DNA from: Arcicella rigui
GTDB taxonomy: Bacteria > Bacteroidota > Bacteroidia > Cytophagales > Spirosomataceae
Direction: 5' to 3'
Assembly (NCBI RefSeq): GCF_034929435.1
Contig: NZ_JAYFUM010000014.1
Coordinates: 62,001 to 126,000 of the forward strand
Length of the DNA stretch: 64,000 nt
Positions within the stretch are counted from its first letter, which is position 1. Every line of letters begins with the position of its first letter. The translations under genes and the position numbers were made by a program. This document shows positions 26,785 to 35,792 of this stretch, piece after piece. The notes under the pieces are model-generated. The model made no database searches and was not told the origin of the DNA. It saw nothing but the letters and a program-made list of their open reading frames with translations.

Positions 26785-28782
26785 TTACTTTTTCTTGAGA
26801 ACTATCTGTTCTGTGTGTTTGGCTATGATTCTATTGAAGAACTCACGCAGGAATGGGTATTCATCGCTCATATAAACGACTTTCTTCAAATTGATTTTAC
26901 TCTGAATTTTGATGAGATTATCCAACACTTCTACTCTGAAATCAAACCTTCCACCTTGCTTTGGCAAAGCGATAGCATCGTTTTTAGGCATTTCTTCGAT
27001 AGCATAACCTTCTGGAATGATAAATTGAGCACTGTAAGTTTCTTCTTGCGGCACGGTGTAGTCGATAGGATATGCCCGTGTAAGTGATTTAAAAGGCTGT
27101 TCATCAATCGCCAAACCCAATGTTGGCGTAAAATAAATGCGGTCTCCGAGTTCTGAATAGGCTTCATTCAAGGTCGCTTTTACTTGTAACTGAGGCACAT
27201 TATCAAGTGAATCTATATTCAAGAGACTGATACTTTCGATGTTGTGTTCACTATGGCTTTTTTTGTACTCTGAACTATAAGAAGCTTCGCCTTTGGTCAA
27301 TACTTTTTTTCTAAAAGAGACAGCGTCGTGTCCGGCAAATGAAACATTGATTTCACCTTTCAACTGCTGGTTTGGCAAAATACTCATAGTGACCAAAGTA
27401 ACTTTTCGACTGGTGATATTGGCAGGAATTTTTACCCAACGACTGTTTTTTCTTACCACTAAACGCCCTCTTTCGTTCATACAATTGAGTGGCAACAGAC
27501 CCATTGGCATTAATTTACTGGTAGCATCCAGAAAAATATCTTTCCCATTTAATGCCACGTGGGCAATAGTATAATTAAATCTATTGAGCAGAACCAAGTC
27601 AGACAATTGACCGTTGTCACGAGTACTTAGGATAAAAGGATTGGCATCAAAACCGCATTCACGCAACAAACGAATGAGTATCAAGTTGATTTCAGCCGCA
27701 TTTCCAGTACGTTTTTCGTAGGTTTTGTCCAAATTCGTAATGGTCGTAAATACGCCTTCTTGTTCATTCCACTGCATGGTACTTTGCACTAATTTATAAG
27801 CCGCTTTCAATAAAGCCAAGGTATCATTTTTGTACTGAGCTTTTAGATTAAGTGCCAGTTTCTCAGCTTCGTCAAACTTTTTAATTTGTTTTCCGAAATA
27901 GTCATTGGTCAATAAAGTTTCATTCAGCGACTCCCAAGTTTTAGAATAATCTACTCTGCTTTGGTCTGGGAAATTGGTTGCAGACAATTCAAAATCTAAT
28001 TTTGAACGATAATCTTCTAAAGTAGTAATAAAAGGTTCAGTCTTTAGAGCAGGCAAATGTTCCATCGCAAAACGGTAACTCAAGTAAGGGTCACGAATGC
28101 TTCCTCTTAAAAAGTTATTTTCCCCATCCTTAGTTTCTTGTACCTTCAAAGGTATTGAGCTATGAAGCGTAATATTAAAAATAAAGTAGGCAGGAATTTC
28201 GGCACGGAGTTCACTCCAAATAGTTGGTATATCATTTTTTTGAAACTCCCAAGTTCTGAGTTCGTACCACATTCCAGAAGTTAGTTCATAGGTGTATTCT
28301 AATACCGAACCTTCTTGTACTTTAGGAAAAGTAAAGGTTTTGTAATAGACGTCTTTGCTTTCTTTATTCTCGAAAAAATCTTTTGGCGTCAAAGAGTACG
28401 AGACAATATCACCTTTTTCAAGATTCCAAGTCGTTGCCTCAATTTTATTGAAAGCCTCCGCTTTAGTATTGTCGTTGGGGAAGTAAAAAGGGATTTTAAT
28501 ATTAGCATATTTAAAACCTTCTTTTTTCAAGATTTTAATTCTGACGTGTCGCCGATAAATAGCCCTTGGCACATTATCTTGAAAATTGTAGAAATAATCA
28601 CCGTAATCCGCCAAAACTACTGCCACAGCAGCAGTATCTTTTGAATACGAAGTCATTTCAAGGTCTTTCAAATCTACTTGTCCGAAAGTAATTGGAGCGG
28701 GCGTTTGAGCATTAGCTGTAAACACCAACAAGGCACAAGCTATTGACATAAAACACTTGTGCAGTGCAGACATAGGTGTCAT
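26785..28782 (-). CDS. DUF3857-domain exported protein, first gene of the four-paralogue operon
   Basis: About 665 residues from ATG at 28782 (or 28773). A longer frame reaches 28848 but would start inside the predicted promoter. Signal peptide ends VFTANAQ. Same layout as the next two genes: ITFGQVDLKDLEMTSYSKD, DUF3857, then TGNAAEINLILIRLLRECG in place of the transglutaminase Cys motif, followed by a C-terminal beta domain. Gaps to the next three genes in order are 23, 19 and 3 bases. The promoter is at 28820-28849. Confidence 0.8.
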   Translation of the reverse strand: MTPMSALHKCFMSIACALLVFTANAQTPAPITFGQVDLKDLEMTSYSKDTAAVAVVLADYGDYFYNFQDNVPRAIYRRHVRIKILKKEGFKYANIKIPFYFPNDNTKAEAFNKIEATTWNLEKGDIVSYSLTPKDFFENKESKDVYYKTFTFPKVQEGSVLEYTYELTSGMWYELRTWEFQKNDIPTIWSELRAEIPAYFIFNITLHSSIPLKVQETKDGENNFLRGSIRDPYLSYRFAMEHLPALKTEPFITTLEDYRSKLDFELSATNFPDQSRVDYSKTWESLNETLLTNDYFGKQIKKFDEAEKLALNLKAQYKNDTLALLKAAYKLVQSTMQWNEQEGVFTTITNLDKTYEKRTGNAAEINLILIRLLRECGFDANPFILSTRDNGQLSDLVLLNRFNYTIAHVALNGKDIFLDATSKLMPMGLLPLNCMNERGRLVVRKNSRWVKIPANITSRKVTLVTMSILPNQQLKGEINVSFAGHDAVSFRKKVLTKGEASYSSEYKKSHSEHNIESISLLNIDSLDNVPQLQVKATLNEAYSELGDRIYFTPTLGLAIDEQPFKSLTRAYPIDYTVPQEETYSAQFIIPEGYAIEEMPKNDAIALPKQGGRFDFRVEVLDNLIKIQSKINLKKVVYMSDEYPFLREFFNRIIAKHTEQIVLKKK

Positions 28783-28819
28783 GTAAAGTATTAATTTGTT
28801 TGAGTTTAATAAGTAGATG

Positions 28820-28849
28820 CAAATTAATAAAGTTGTATAAAATTCCAAA
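28820..28849 (-). promoter_or_regulatory. Candidate promoter of the DUF3857 operon
   Basis: Minus strand: TTTG (28849-28846), 18 bases, TTAATTTG (28827-28820; 7 of 8 match to TAnnTTTG). The transcription start would lie about 30 bases upstream of the ATG at 28782. Confidence 0.45.
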
Positions 28850-28871
28850 CATTAAATTCAAATTTCTGCTT

Positions 28872-29537
28872 TTAAAACGCAAATAATTTAATTGCCTGTA
28901 TGAGTGCAATGGCGATAAAAGTCCAACCCATGATGGTATCGAACATTTTTGGGGATAAATATTCAAAAATCAAACCTCTTTTACGGTTGGCAATATAGGC
29001 ACAAAAATAGTTCAACAAAAAAGCTCCTGCACTTGCCCCAAATACAAATGCAATTTTATCTAAGGTATTTTCGATGTGTAAAACTTGATAATTCTGGTAA
29101 TTAATGAGGATGATTAACCAAAATGGCAATAGTTGGGGATTGAGTAAGGAAAGTAAAAAACCTTTGAGTACATCACCAGTCAAAGACGTAATTTCAGCAT
29201 TGGCACTCCTCTGATTTACTTCTAATATTTCATCTATTTGCTCTTTGGCTGGCTTGGGTTTTAGGTAATTCCAACCGACAAAAAGTAAAACTGGTAAAAC
29301 TGACCATTGCATCATTTCAAAAACCAAGGGATACTGTTCAAAAAGTTTTAAACCTTCAACTGCCAAAATACCATAAATGATTTCAGGAATTACGCCACCG
29401 AAGGTCATCCACAATCCAGCAAAAAGGTTTTTCTTCAAAGTATTTTGAATCACCGACATATTCAATGGTCCGGGATGAAATGAACCCGCAAAACTGATAA
29501 TGAATGTAATGGAGAAAATGAGGAGTAATTTTATCAT
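28872..29537 (-). CDS. LysE-family amino-acid exporter
   Basis: 221 residues with six probable membrane segments. The N-terminal SFHPGPLNMSVIQNTLKKN and FGGVIPEIIYGILA match the LysE/RhtB translocator pattern (GPxxxxxxxxxxxxG...G). It likely exports amino acids or small metabolites; the substrate is not predictable. It ends about 90 bases from the DUF3857 operon on the same strand. A TAGTTTTG box lies upstream. Confidence 0.8.
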   Translation of the reverse strand: MIKLLLIFSITFIISFAGSFHPGPLNMSVIQNTLKKNLFAGLWMTFGGVIPEIIYGILAVEGLKLFEQYPLVFEMMQWSVLPVLLFVGWNYLKPKPAKEQIDEILEVNQRSANAEITSLTGDVLKGFLLSLLNPQLLPFWLIILINYQNYQVLHIENTLDKIAFVFGASAGAFLLNYFCAYIANRKRGLIFEYLSPKMFDTIMGWTFIAIALIQAIKLFAF

Positions 29538-29575
29538 GTTATTTAGTGCTTTTAATCAAAAGCGAGTATTAGCAA

Positions 29576-29583
29576 CAAAACTA
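29576..29583 (-). promoter_or_regulatory. -7 box upstream of lysE-family gene
   Basis: Minus-strand TAGTTTTG is an exact TAnnTTTG; transcription would begin about 30 bases before the ATG at 29537. No clear -33 element. Confidence 0.4.
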
Positions 29584-29726
29584 CGAGATTTATCTATTTA
29601 TGGCTTGTCGGCTGCATTACCAAAACATTATTTCCCGTAAATTGCGGTCATCTCAGCAATTTCGAGAAATAATATTAGTATTCGCTCAATTCATTTTCAA
29701 ACTTTAGGAATACTTCAATCAAGCTA

Positions 29727-32237
29727 ATGCAATCCTTAGAAATTAATCAAACAAGTTTATATACAGAAGAAATCACCCTTTTTGCCGATGTAATCGTACC
29801 TGTTGCTGTACCGAATACTTTTACGTATCGTGTGCCACGTGAGTACGCTGCCAGTATTACTACGGGTTTAAGAGTGATTGTACAATTCGGGAAAACCAAG
29901 GTGGTTACGGCTGTTATTGCACGCATTCACAACAAACCGCCAGAGAAATATCAAGCCAAATATATTTTAGAAGTATTAGACGACGCTCCTTTGGTGAACA
30001 CCAAACAAATTGAGCTTTTCTATTGGATTGCCGATTATTATATGTGTACCGTCGGCGAAGTGCTAAACATTGCTTTGCCTTCGGGTTTAAAGATATCGAG
30101 TTTATCGAAAGTACAGTTTAATCCCGAATTCGACCAGCCTGCTTTATTGACAGAACGTGAAACGGAAATCATCGAAGAACTCAAAAAACATCAGTCTTTG
30201 AATTATGATGAACTCGCTCGTTTTGCCGAAGTAAAGAATGTTTATCATATCATTAAATCTTTAATTCAGAAAAAGGCTGTCATTGTTTTTGAAGAAGTAC
30301 GTGAAAAATATACGCCCAAAATTCTTAAAAAAATTAGGCTAAATCCTTTTTACGAAGATGCACTTTACTTAACGACTTTGATTGGCGAATTAGAAAAATC
30401 GCCCAAACAATTGGACGTGATTTTGAATTATTTAAAGTTCGTTCCCGTCCTCCGCACGCCCGAATTGAATAAAAAAGGTTTAGAAAAAAGTGCTTTAACC
30501 AAAGCCAATGTTTCGGAAAGTTCGCTGAGTACTTTATTGAAAAATGGTATTATTGAACAATTTGAAGTAATCGTTAGCCGCTTTGAAGAAGACCTTGACT
30601 TTGTAGAAGCTCCAACGCCCGTACTTTCTTTATCTCAAGAAAAAGCTTTCTCTGAAATCATGCAAAGTTTTCAAACAAAAGACACTACGCTTTTGCATGG
30701 CATTACGGGCAGTGGCAAAACCGAAGTATATATCAAACTAATTGAACAAGTACTGGAAAGTGGTTCTCAAGTATTGTATTTATTGCCAGAAATTGCCTTG
30801 ACGACCCAAATTGTGGTGCGATTACGCAAAGTTTTTGGCGATAAAATGGGTATTTATCATTCTCGATTTTCGGATAATGAACGGGTAGAAGTATGGAAAG
30901 GCGTTGTATCTGGCAAATTTCAATTTGTGGTGGGCGTGCGTTCTGCGGTGTTTTTGCCTTTTGATAATCTCGGACTCATCATTGTTGATGAAGAACACGA
31001 AACTTCTTATAAACAATTCGACCCAGCACCTCGCTATCATGCCAGAGATGTGGCAGTGGTGATTGCTCATAGACAAAAAGCAAAAGTATTGTTGGGTTCT
31101 GCTACGCCTTCTATCGAAAGTTTTTACAATGCCAAAACCGAAAGATATGGCTTTGTAGAAATGAAAGAACGTTTTGGTAATACGCAATTACCCGACATTG
31201 AACTTATCGACATCAAGGCGGCTCGAAAGCAAAAACTAACCAAAGGTGATTTTTCAAACTTGATGTTAGACACGATGGGCTTGAATCTGGAGAAAAAACA
31301 GCAGACAATTTTATTTCAAAATCGTCGGGGTTATTCGCCATATATTCAGTGCGAAGATTGTGATACTATTGCGGCTTGTCCAAATTGTGACGTGAGTCTT
31401 ACTTATCATTACAGCAACCAAGAATTGCGTTGCCATTATTGCGGACACCACGAACCGATGTCAAAAACTTGTCAGGCATGCGGTTCTACCAAGTTGAAAA
31501 CAAGAGGTTATGGCACAGAAAAACTGGAAGAAGAATTACAAATATTTTTGCCAAATGCCAAAATCGCCCGCATGGATTTGGATACTACCAGAACCAAAAC
31601 GGCTTTCCAAACCTTGATTAATGAAGTAGAAAGTGGTGCGGTAGATATTTTGGTGGGAACGCAAATGGTTTCTAAAGGATTGGATTTTGAAAAAGTGAGT
31701 CTTGTCTGCATTTTTGATGCGGATAGAATGATTCATTTTCCAGATTTTCGTTCTTCGGAAAGAGCGTTTCAAATGCTGACACAAGTAGCAGGACGAGCAG
31801 GACGAAGAGGAACACAAGGAAAAGTATTGATTCAGACCAATAATCCGAAGCAAAAAATATTACAACAGATTATCGAAAATGATTATAAAGGTTTGTATCA
31901 AGACGAAATCAAGGAGCGAGAAGACTTTCAATATCCACCTTTTACCAGAATCATCAAGATTACTTTAAGACATATCGACCAACCCAATGCCGAAAAAGCA
32001 GCCATTGCTTTAGCCCAAAAGCTTATCGAAAAACTGGGAACACCAAGAGTATTAGGGCCAGAAAAACCATTGGTAGAAAGAGTACGCAATCAGTATTTAT
32101 TTGAAATCATGATAAAACTCGAAAAAACCATCAACCTAAAAGGAGCAAAAGCCTTTATTGCTGAACAAGTACAAAACATAGCACTATCAAAAGACTTTAA
32201 AGGCGTTGGGATTGTTGTGGATGTGGATTGTGGGTAG
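29727..32237 (+). CDS. priA: Primosomal protein N' (PriA helicase)
   Basis: 836 residues. N-terminal 3' DNA-binding domain, then helicase domains with Walker A GITGSGKTEVYIK near residue 328, and DEEH in LIIVDEEHETSYKQ near residue 420. The zinc-binding insert has eight Cys in CEDC, CPNC, CHYC and CQAC (about residues 540-590). Motifs V/VI include GTQMVSKGLDFEKV and QVAGRAGRRGTQGKV. It restarts stalled replication forks by loading the replisome. Transcribed alone, divergent from the LysE gene. Confidence 0.96.
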   Translation: MQSLEINQTSLYTEEITLFADVIVPVAVPNTFTYRVPREYAASITTGLRVIVQFGKTKVVTAVIARIHNKPPEKYQAKYILEVLDDAPLVNTKQIELFYWIADYYMCTVGEVLNIALPSGLKISSLSKVQFNPEFDQPALLTERETEIIEELKKHQSLNYDELARFAEVKNVYHIIKSLIQKKAVIVFEEVREKYTPKILKKIRLNPFYEDALYLTTLIGELEKSPKQLDVILNYLKFVPVLRTPELNKKGLEKSALTKANVSESSLSTLLKNGIIEQFEVIVSRFEEDLDFVEAPTPVLSLSQEKAFSEIMQSFQTKDTTLLHGITGSGKTEVYIKLIEQVLESGSQVLYLLPEIALTTQIVVRLRKVFGDKMGIYHSRFSDNERVEVWKGVVSGKFQFVVGVRSAVFLPFDNLGLIIVDEEHETSYKQFDPAPRYHARDVAVVIAHRQKAKVLLGSATPSIESFYNAKTERYGFVEMKERFGNTQLPDIELIDIKAARKQKLTKGDFSNLMLDTMGLNLEKKQQTILFQNRRGYSPYIQCEDCDTIAACPNCDVSLTYHYSNQELRCHYCGHHEPMSKTCQACGSTKLKTRGYGTEKLEEELQIFLPNAKIARMDLDTTRTKTAFQTLINEVESGAVDILVGTQMVSKGLDFEKVSLVCIFDADRMIHFPDFRSSERAFQMLTQVAGRAGRRGTQGKVLIQTNNPKQKILQQIIENDYKGLYQDEIKEREDFQYPPFTRIIKITLRHIDQPNAEKAAIALAQKLIEKLGTPRVLGPEKPLVERVRNQYLFEIMIKLEKTINLKGAKAFIAEQVQNIALSKDFKGVGIVVDVDCG

Positions 32238-32258
32238 TTTGAGGGGATTTGTTATTTT

Positions 32259-32597
32259 CTAATAATCCCCCTTACGAAAAGCATAAGCTTTAACTAAATC
32301 ACATTTTGTTTTATAAATTTTATGGTTACCTATACATATCCATGTACCAGAATGTGTTTTTACAACGTCTCTACCCAAGTCAGGTAAAATCTTGTATCTT
32401 AATGAGTAAAGCGTATCTCGATTTATATCAACAAAATGATGTTTGATATATAAATATTGGAAAGTATCAGCTTTAGGATTCCATGAAGTTTTCGTTAAAG
32501 AATATTCTATCTTTCCACACTTTTCCCATCGTTCATTCTTCTTTGAAACGGTTGAAAATGTTAGTAAAAAAGAGCAAACAATGATACAATACTTCAT
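32259..32597 (-). CDS. Small exported protein, unknown
   Basis: 112 residues. A short hydrophobic start (MKYCIIVCSFLLTFSTVS) looks like a signal peptide. The rest is polar with Tyr, Lys and four Cys, three of them C-terminal or central (CGKI, WICIG, TKCDL). No family recognised. It converges on priA with a 21-base gap and no obvious terminator. It could be over-called, but its codon use and signal peptide support a gene. Confidence 0.55.
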   Translation of the reverse strand: MKYCIIVCSFLLTFSTVSKKNERWEKCGKIEYSLTKTSWNPKADTFQYLYIKHHFVDINRDTLYSLRYKILPDLGRDVVKTHSGTWICIGNHKIYKTKCDLVKAYAFRKGDY

Positions 32598-32691
32598 TTT
32601 GTAGGGTTACGTAAATTTTTGTTTATTTATACGTACAATATTTTGTCCAAGTTACGCATTGCTTAATACTTGAAATAACGGTAGTATAAAT

Positions 32692-33039
32692 TTACACTTT
32701 GGTTTCAAAACCTGATTGAGCTTTTTGATGTAAATGCCAAGCTGGATTTTCTTGAATGCTCTCAGGGATATTTGAGAACTTCTCAATTGGCTTTTCATTT
32801 AATTTTTCCTTTTTTAGGGTAAGTTTTCCAACTAAATCAATCAATTTAGAAATCGTCTCCTTTTGTAAAACAGAAGCACCCTCTACTAATTTTTGTTTGG
32901 CAAATGCCAATTCAGTTTCAATCCATTCTAACTCGAGTGCTTTATCCTTTTCGTGAAAAGAATAGTGAGCTTCCACCTCAAAAAAAGTAGGTGTATGAAT
33001 TATTTCTATATCGTCTGAAATCTTTGCTACTGCTCCCAT
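32692..33039 (-). CDS. Small partner gene of the ADP-ribosyltransferase-like gene
   Basis: 115 residues from the ATG at 33039 (MGAVAKISDDIEII); a TTG at 33051 would overlap the upstream gene. Acidic and helix-rich in the middle (EKDKALELEWIETELAFAKQKL), with a C-terminal tail (NPAWHLHQKAQ). No family recognised. The start codon follows the upstream stop after one base (TAA-T-ATG), implying translational coupling. By position it could be an antitoxin, immunity protein or accessory factor for the upstream gene; this is inference only. Confidence 0.65.
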   Translation of the reverse strand: MGAVAKISDDIEIIHTPTFFEVEAHYSFHEKDKALELEWIETELAFAKQKLVEGASVLQKETISKLIDLVGKLTLKKEKLNEKPIEKFSNIPESIQENPAWHLHQKAQSGFETKV

Positions 33040-33040
33040 A

Positions 33041-33565
33041 TTAAATTTCAATTAGTTGAATAAAATCAATATCTATTTTGACAACTCTAAAACGACTATT
33101 ACATAAAAGAATTACTTCTTTTTCATCCGAGTATTTTGAAATACTTTCAACTCTTCTACCAGAAGTAGTAAATATTTCAAATCGAGTACTACCAAATCCA
33201 TTGGCTATTAAAGGGCTTCTGCTTGTTGAAACAAAGGAATATTCTGTAATTGGTTCATCATTTATAAAAGCCCAATTATAACGTTCTTTTTCTTCGTTAG
33301 TTAGATTTACACCTCTATAAACATTACCTATAAATTTAGGCATTATATTAATACTTTCGTAAAGTAATTTCCCAAAAAGAGTGTCAACTTTGCCTTGACT
33401 AATCCGTAGATTTTCGTTTAAATCTTTATATCCATCATCAGTGTATTTGTAAACTATTGCTTTTTCATAAATACTTAATTCTGGTATAGCAGATATTATA
33501 TCAGAATCTTGAATGATAGCTATTTCTTCTTTCAGATAAGTCTGTGCATATTCCTCTGCTGTCAT
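33041..33565 (-). CDS. ADP-ribosyltransferase-like protein (R-S-E type)
   Basis: 174 residues from ATG 33565; a TTG at 33586 would add seven. The three signatures of the arginine-type ADP-ribosyltransferase fold appear in order and at sensible spacing: YRGV (Arg about 84), FVSTS (Ser-Thr-Ser about 113-115) and the E-x-E motif EKEVIL (Glu 148 and 150). The N-terminal 60 residues are helical (YEKAIVYKYTDDGYKDLNENLR). This resembles the ADPrib_exo_Tox/ART toxin catalytic domain alone, with no signal peptide or secretion domain. A TAGATTTG box sits at 33593-33600. It could act inside the cell as a toxin, a phage-defence effector, or a regulatory modifier. Confidence 0.7.
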   Translation of the reverse strand: MTAEEYAQTYLKEEIAIIQDSDIISAIPELSIYEKAIVYKYTDDGYKDLNENLRISQGKVDTLFGKLLYESINIMPKFIGNVYRGVNLTNEEKERYNWAFINDEPITEYSFVSTSRSPLIANGFGSTRFEIFTTSGRRVESISKYSDEKEVILLCNSRFRVVKIDIDFIQLIEI

Positions 33566-33592
33566 TATATCTTGGTTTTTAAACAAATATCA

Positions 33593-33600
33593 CAAATCTA
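33593..33600 (-). promoter_or_regulatory. -7 box upstream of ADP-ribosyltransferase-like pair
   Basis: Minus-strand TAGATTTG matches TAnnTTTG exactly, placing transcription start about 20 bases before the ATG at 33565. No convincing -33 TTG. Confidence 0.45.
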
Positions 33601-33661
33601 AAAGCATTATAAATTTAAAACCTTTTTTCTAAATTGATTCTTCAACAATCTTCTTTTCATC

Positions 33662-34168
33662 ATGAAAGCCAAATTCCTACTACTAATTTTCCTCTCCATC
33701 CAAGCAAATGCACAAGTATTACCTTCGTGGTTTACAAAAGTATTTATTGAAAAGGGTTTGGATAAAACTTATCTGATTAATCAAAAGCTAAAACCTGTTT
33801 TTCTGCAAGATGATTTTAATGCTGATAAAATTGAAGATGTGGCAGTTTTGGTGACGGATAAACGTCTTAAAAAGAAAGGTATTTTGCTAATTCATGGTAA
33901 AAGCAATGAGTATTATGTATTGGGTGCAGGCAACAAACTGGGAGATATTGATGATTTCAATTGGCTTGATAAATGGTCTGTTTACAAAGAAAAAACGGCA
34001 CAGGAAACACAATTTGACAAAGAAACTGGAGATATAATTGGTGGCAAAGAAGTAAAACTGTCACATCACGGCATACTCCTTGAAGATTACGAAGATGGTG
34101 GCTTTTTATCGGGTGGAATTATTTATTGGAATGGCAAAAAGTATATTTGGATTCATCAGGGCGAGTAA
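33662..34168 (+). CDS. Exported protein with FG-GAP/EF-hand-like Asp motif
   Basis: 168 residues with signal peptide (cleavage after IQANAQ). The early mature part has QDDFNADKIEDVAVLV, a DxNxDxxxD calcium-type loop as in FG-GAP repeats. A tail rich in Gly, Trp and Tyr follows (GGIIYWNGKKYIWIHQGE). Function unknown. It is transcribed divergently from the ADP-ribosyltransferase-like gene; nothing shows it belongs to that module. Confidence 0.65.
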   Translation: MKAKFLLLIFLSIQANAQVLPSWFTKVFIEKGLDKTYLINQKLKPVFLQDDFNADKIEDVAVLVTDKRLKKKGILLIHGKSNEYYVLGAGNKLGDIDDFNWLDKWSVYKEKTAQETQFDKETGDIIGGKEVKLSHHGILLEDYEDGGFLSGGIIYWNGKKYIWIHQGE

Positions 34169-34188
34169 TATTTGATAAATTACCTCTT

Positions 34189-34218
34189 CTGTGGTCTATT
34201 TGCCAGAGAAGAGGTAAT
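34189..34218. terminator. Hairpin between convergent genes
   Basis: ATTACCTCTTCT (34189-34200) pairs with AGAAGAGGTAAT (34207-34218) around a six-base loop. There is no long T-run, but the position between two convergent genes fits a terminator. Confidence 0.55.
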
Positions 34219-34232
34219 CATTTATATAATCT

Positions 34233-34703
34233 TTACAACTTTTGATAATTTCCTCTTGCAGTTGTTGCGGTTGATGCCGAAGTAGATGGGTCGTCAGTTA
34301 CGGAGGTGGTCAGTGCAAAGGTTGTTGCACCTGTTTTGGTAAGTGTGCCGTTAATACTTGCTGTAATTCCAGAAGCATCTTTAACAGCTAAAACATAAAG
34401 TACACCACAATCAGTGGCAGAATTCCATCCATTTGAAATTGTATAAGTACCAGAAGTGTTGTCTGGCATATTATAGACAATCAGCGTATTGACCTTATTG
34501 TCTGATACAATCATTACATCGGTAGAGCCTGAACAAGAAGAGGAAGGCACTGCGAAACAACCACCCGAATATTTGGTACTTGCAAAAGCAAATTCACCCG
34601 TACCAACTGGCATGGTTGGTTCTACATCACTTTTTTTACAACTAAAAGTAATCAATGTAATTACTACAATGATAAAAAGTGATTTTAGTGCTACATTTTT
34701 CAT
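34233..34703 (-). CDS. Small lipoprotein, unknown
   Basis: 156 residues with a lipoprotein signal ending TFSC (Cys about 22), followed by KKSDVEPTMPVG, a typical Bacteroidota lipoprotein linker. The body is small, Ser/Thr/Gly-rich and probably beta-structured (SGTYTISNGWNSATDCGVLYVL). No family recognised. It starts 11 bases downstream of the next gene's end, so the two are likely co-transcribed. Confidence 0.7.
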   Translation of the reverse strand: MKNVALKSLFIIVVITLITFSCKKSDVEPTMPVGTGEFAFASTKYSGGCFAVPSSSCSGSTDVMIVSDNKVNTLIVYNMPDNTSGTYTISNGWNSATDCGVLYVLAVKDASGITASINGTLTKTGATTFALTTSVTDDPSTSASTATTARGNYQKL

Positions 34704-34714
34704 AGTGTATGTGT

Positions 34715-35632
34715 TTATTTGGTAGTCTTAAACGAAATACCTGCAACCACTGAAGCCCCTCCTTCTCCTACATGAACCTCAGTAAAAGCTCCTAACTTTT
34801 TGGAAAAACTTATAAAACCACCAGCACGTGCAAATACACCAAAATTTCCTGCCGTAGTACTTGTTCCTGTAAAATCTTCTGAAGCAAAAGCAAAAGTATA
34901 AGCAAGTGCTGCTCCACCATATAATCCGCCTTTGTTTTTGTCTATCTTTAATACTTCGTTTAAGTAATAGGTTGGGCCTGCCATTACACCTATTGAAGAA
35001 GTCTTATAGTTATAACCTAATACTGATTCTTGGTTATAAGAAGCTGACATCCCTGTTGCGATAGCGATGTTGGGGGCAACAAAAATATCAGTAACAGAAG
35101 AAATCGTTGGGATGGTTAATTTACCAATCTGATCCACTGTTACACCTGTGAAGGCTACTCTATCGGCAAAGTTTGTATAGCTTTTAGGTTGGCTTTTATC
35201 TCTTGGAGTGAAAGTATATGGCGAACTACTGATTGGAGTTTCTGTATTACTCACCTTTGCAGTATTAGTGTTCGTAGTTTTTGTAGTAACCTTCGTTTCC
35301 GTTTTATTGTCTGCATTACTTGTAATAAATTCTCTCTTGCCATTTTGATAATTAATCATAAATACCTGAGTTCTTGAGATATTGTATATCGGGCCTGTTA
35401 GGTTATCCCAGTCATGGTATTTGATATAATCATCTGTAATTTCAACAACTTTTGCCTTTAATTCAGACTTATCATTTTTGATAATAATATCTTGTGCAAA
35501 TAAAAATGAGGGCGAAATCAAGAATAAAAAAGCGACAAGCAATAGCTTGTTCTTTTGCAATTTTTCCCACACAAAAATATCTGTTGTTTTAGCAACAAAC
35601 GATACCATAAAATTTGAATAAAAATGTTTCAT
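34715..35632 (-). CDS. Probable outer-membrane beta-barrel or surface protein
   Basis: 305 residues. A hydrophobic signal (LLLVAFLFLISPSFLFAQ) is preceded by 28 residues. The start may really be the TTG at 35560, which gives a normal-length signal peptide. Next comes a short domain (KAKVVEITDDYIKYHDWDNLTGP), a common Bacteroidota surface motif. A Thr/Asn linker follows, then an amphipathic beta-rich C-terminal half (SIGVMAGPTYYLNEV, GVFARAGGFISF) that reads like a small barrel. Probably an operon with the lipoprotein. A 20-bp palindrome lies 68 bases upstream. Confidence 0.65.
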   Translation of the reverse strand: MKHFYSNFMVSFVAKTTDIFVWEKLQKNKLLLVAFLFLISPSFLFAQDIIIKNDKSELKAKVVEITDDYIKYHDWDNLTGPIYNISRTQVFMINYQNGKREFITSNADNKTETKVTTKTTNTNTAKVSNTETPISSSPYTFTPRDKSQPKSYTNFADRVAFTGVTVDQIGKLTIPTISSVTDIFVAPNIAIATGMSASYNQESVLGYNYKTSSIGVMAGPTYYLNEVLKIDKNKGGLYGGAALAYTFAFASEDFTGTSTTAGNFGVFARAGGFISFSKKLGAFTEVHVGEGGASVVAGISFKTTK

Positions 35633-35699
35633 ACAGAAGTTGTTGTTTTAGTTAAGCAAATTAAAGCGAGCAAACTTAAGTAATTAGGGACGTGAGGGC

Positions 35700-35719
35700 A
35701 ATACCTACTCTTAGGTATT
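35700..35719. promoter_or_regulatory. Candidate LuxR/NarL-type operator
   Basis: AATACCTA-CTCT-TAGGTATT is a perfect 8-bp inverted repeat with a four-base centre, 20 bp in all, the usual size of LuxR-family operators. It also reads as two heptamers (TACCTAC, TTAGGTA) two bases apart, close to the NarL arrangement. It lies between the outer-membrane gene and the LuxR-type regulator gene. Confidence 0.4.
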
Positions 35720-35792
35720 TTTAGCGGGATTAGCATCCAAAAATGGCTTTCAAAAGATGGTTGCTTTTTGTTTATTGAGCTTTTGTTGACAC

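Noticed and set aside
29727..32237. PriA as a marker of a mobile or plasmid region
   Set aside because: It is a chromosomal housekeeping gene of full length and normal context.
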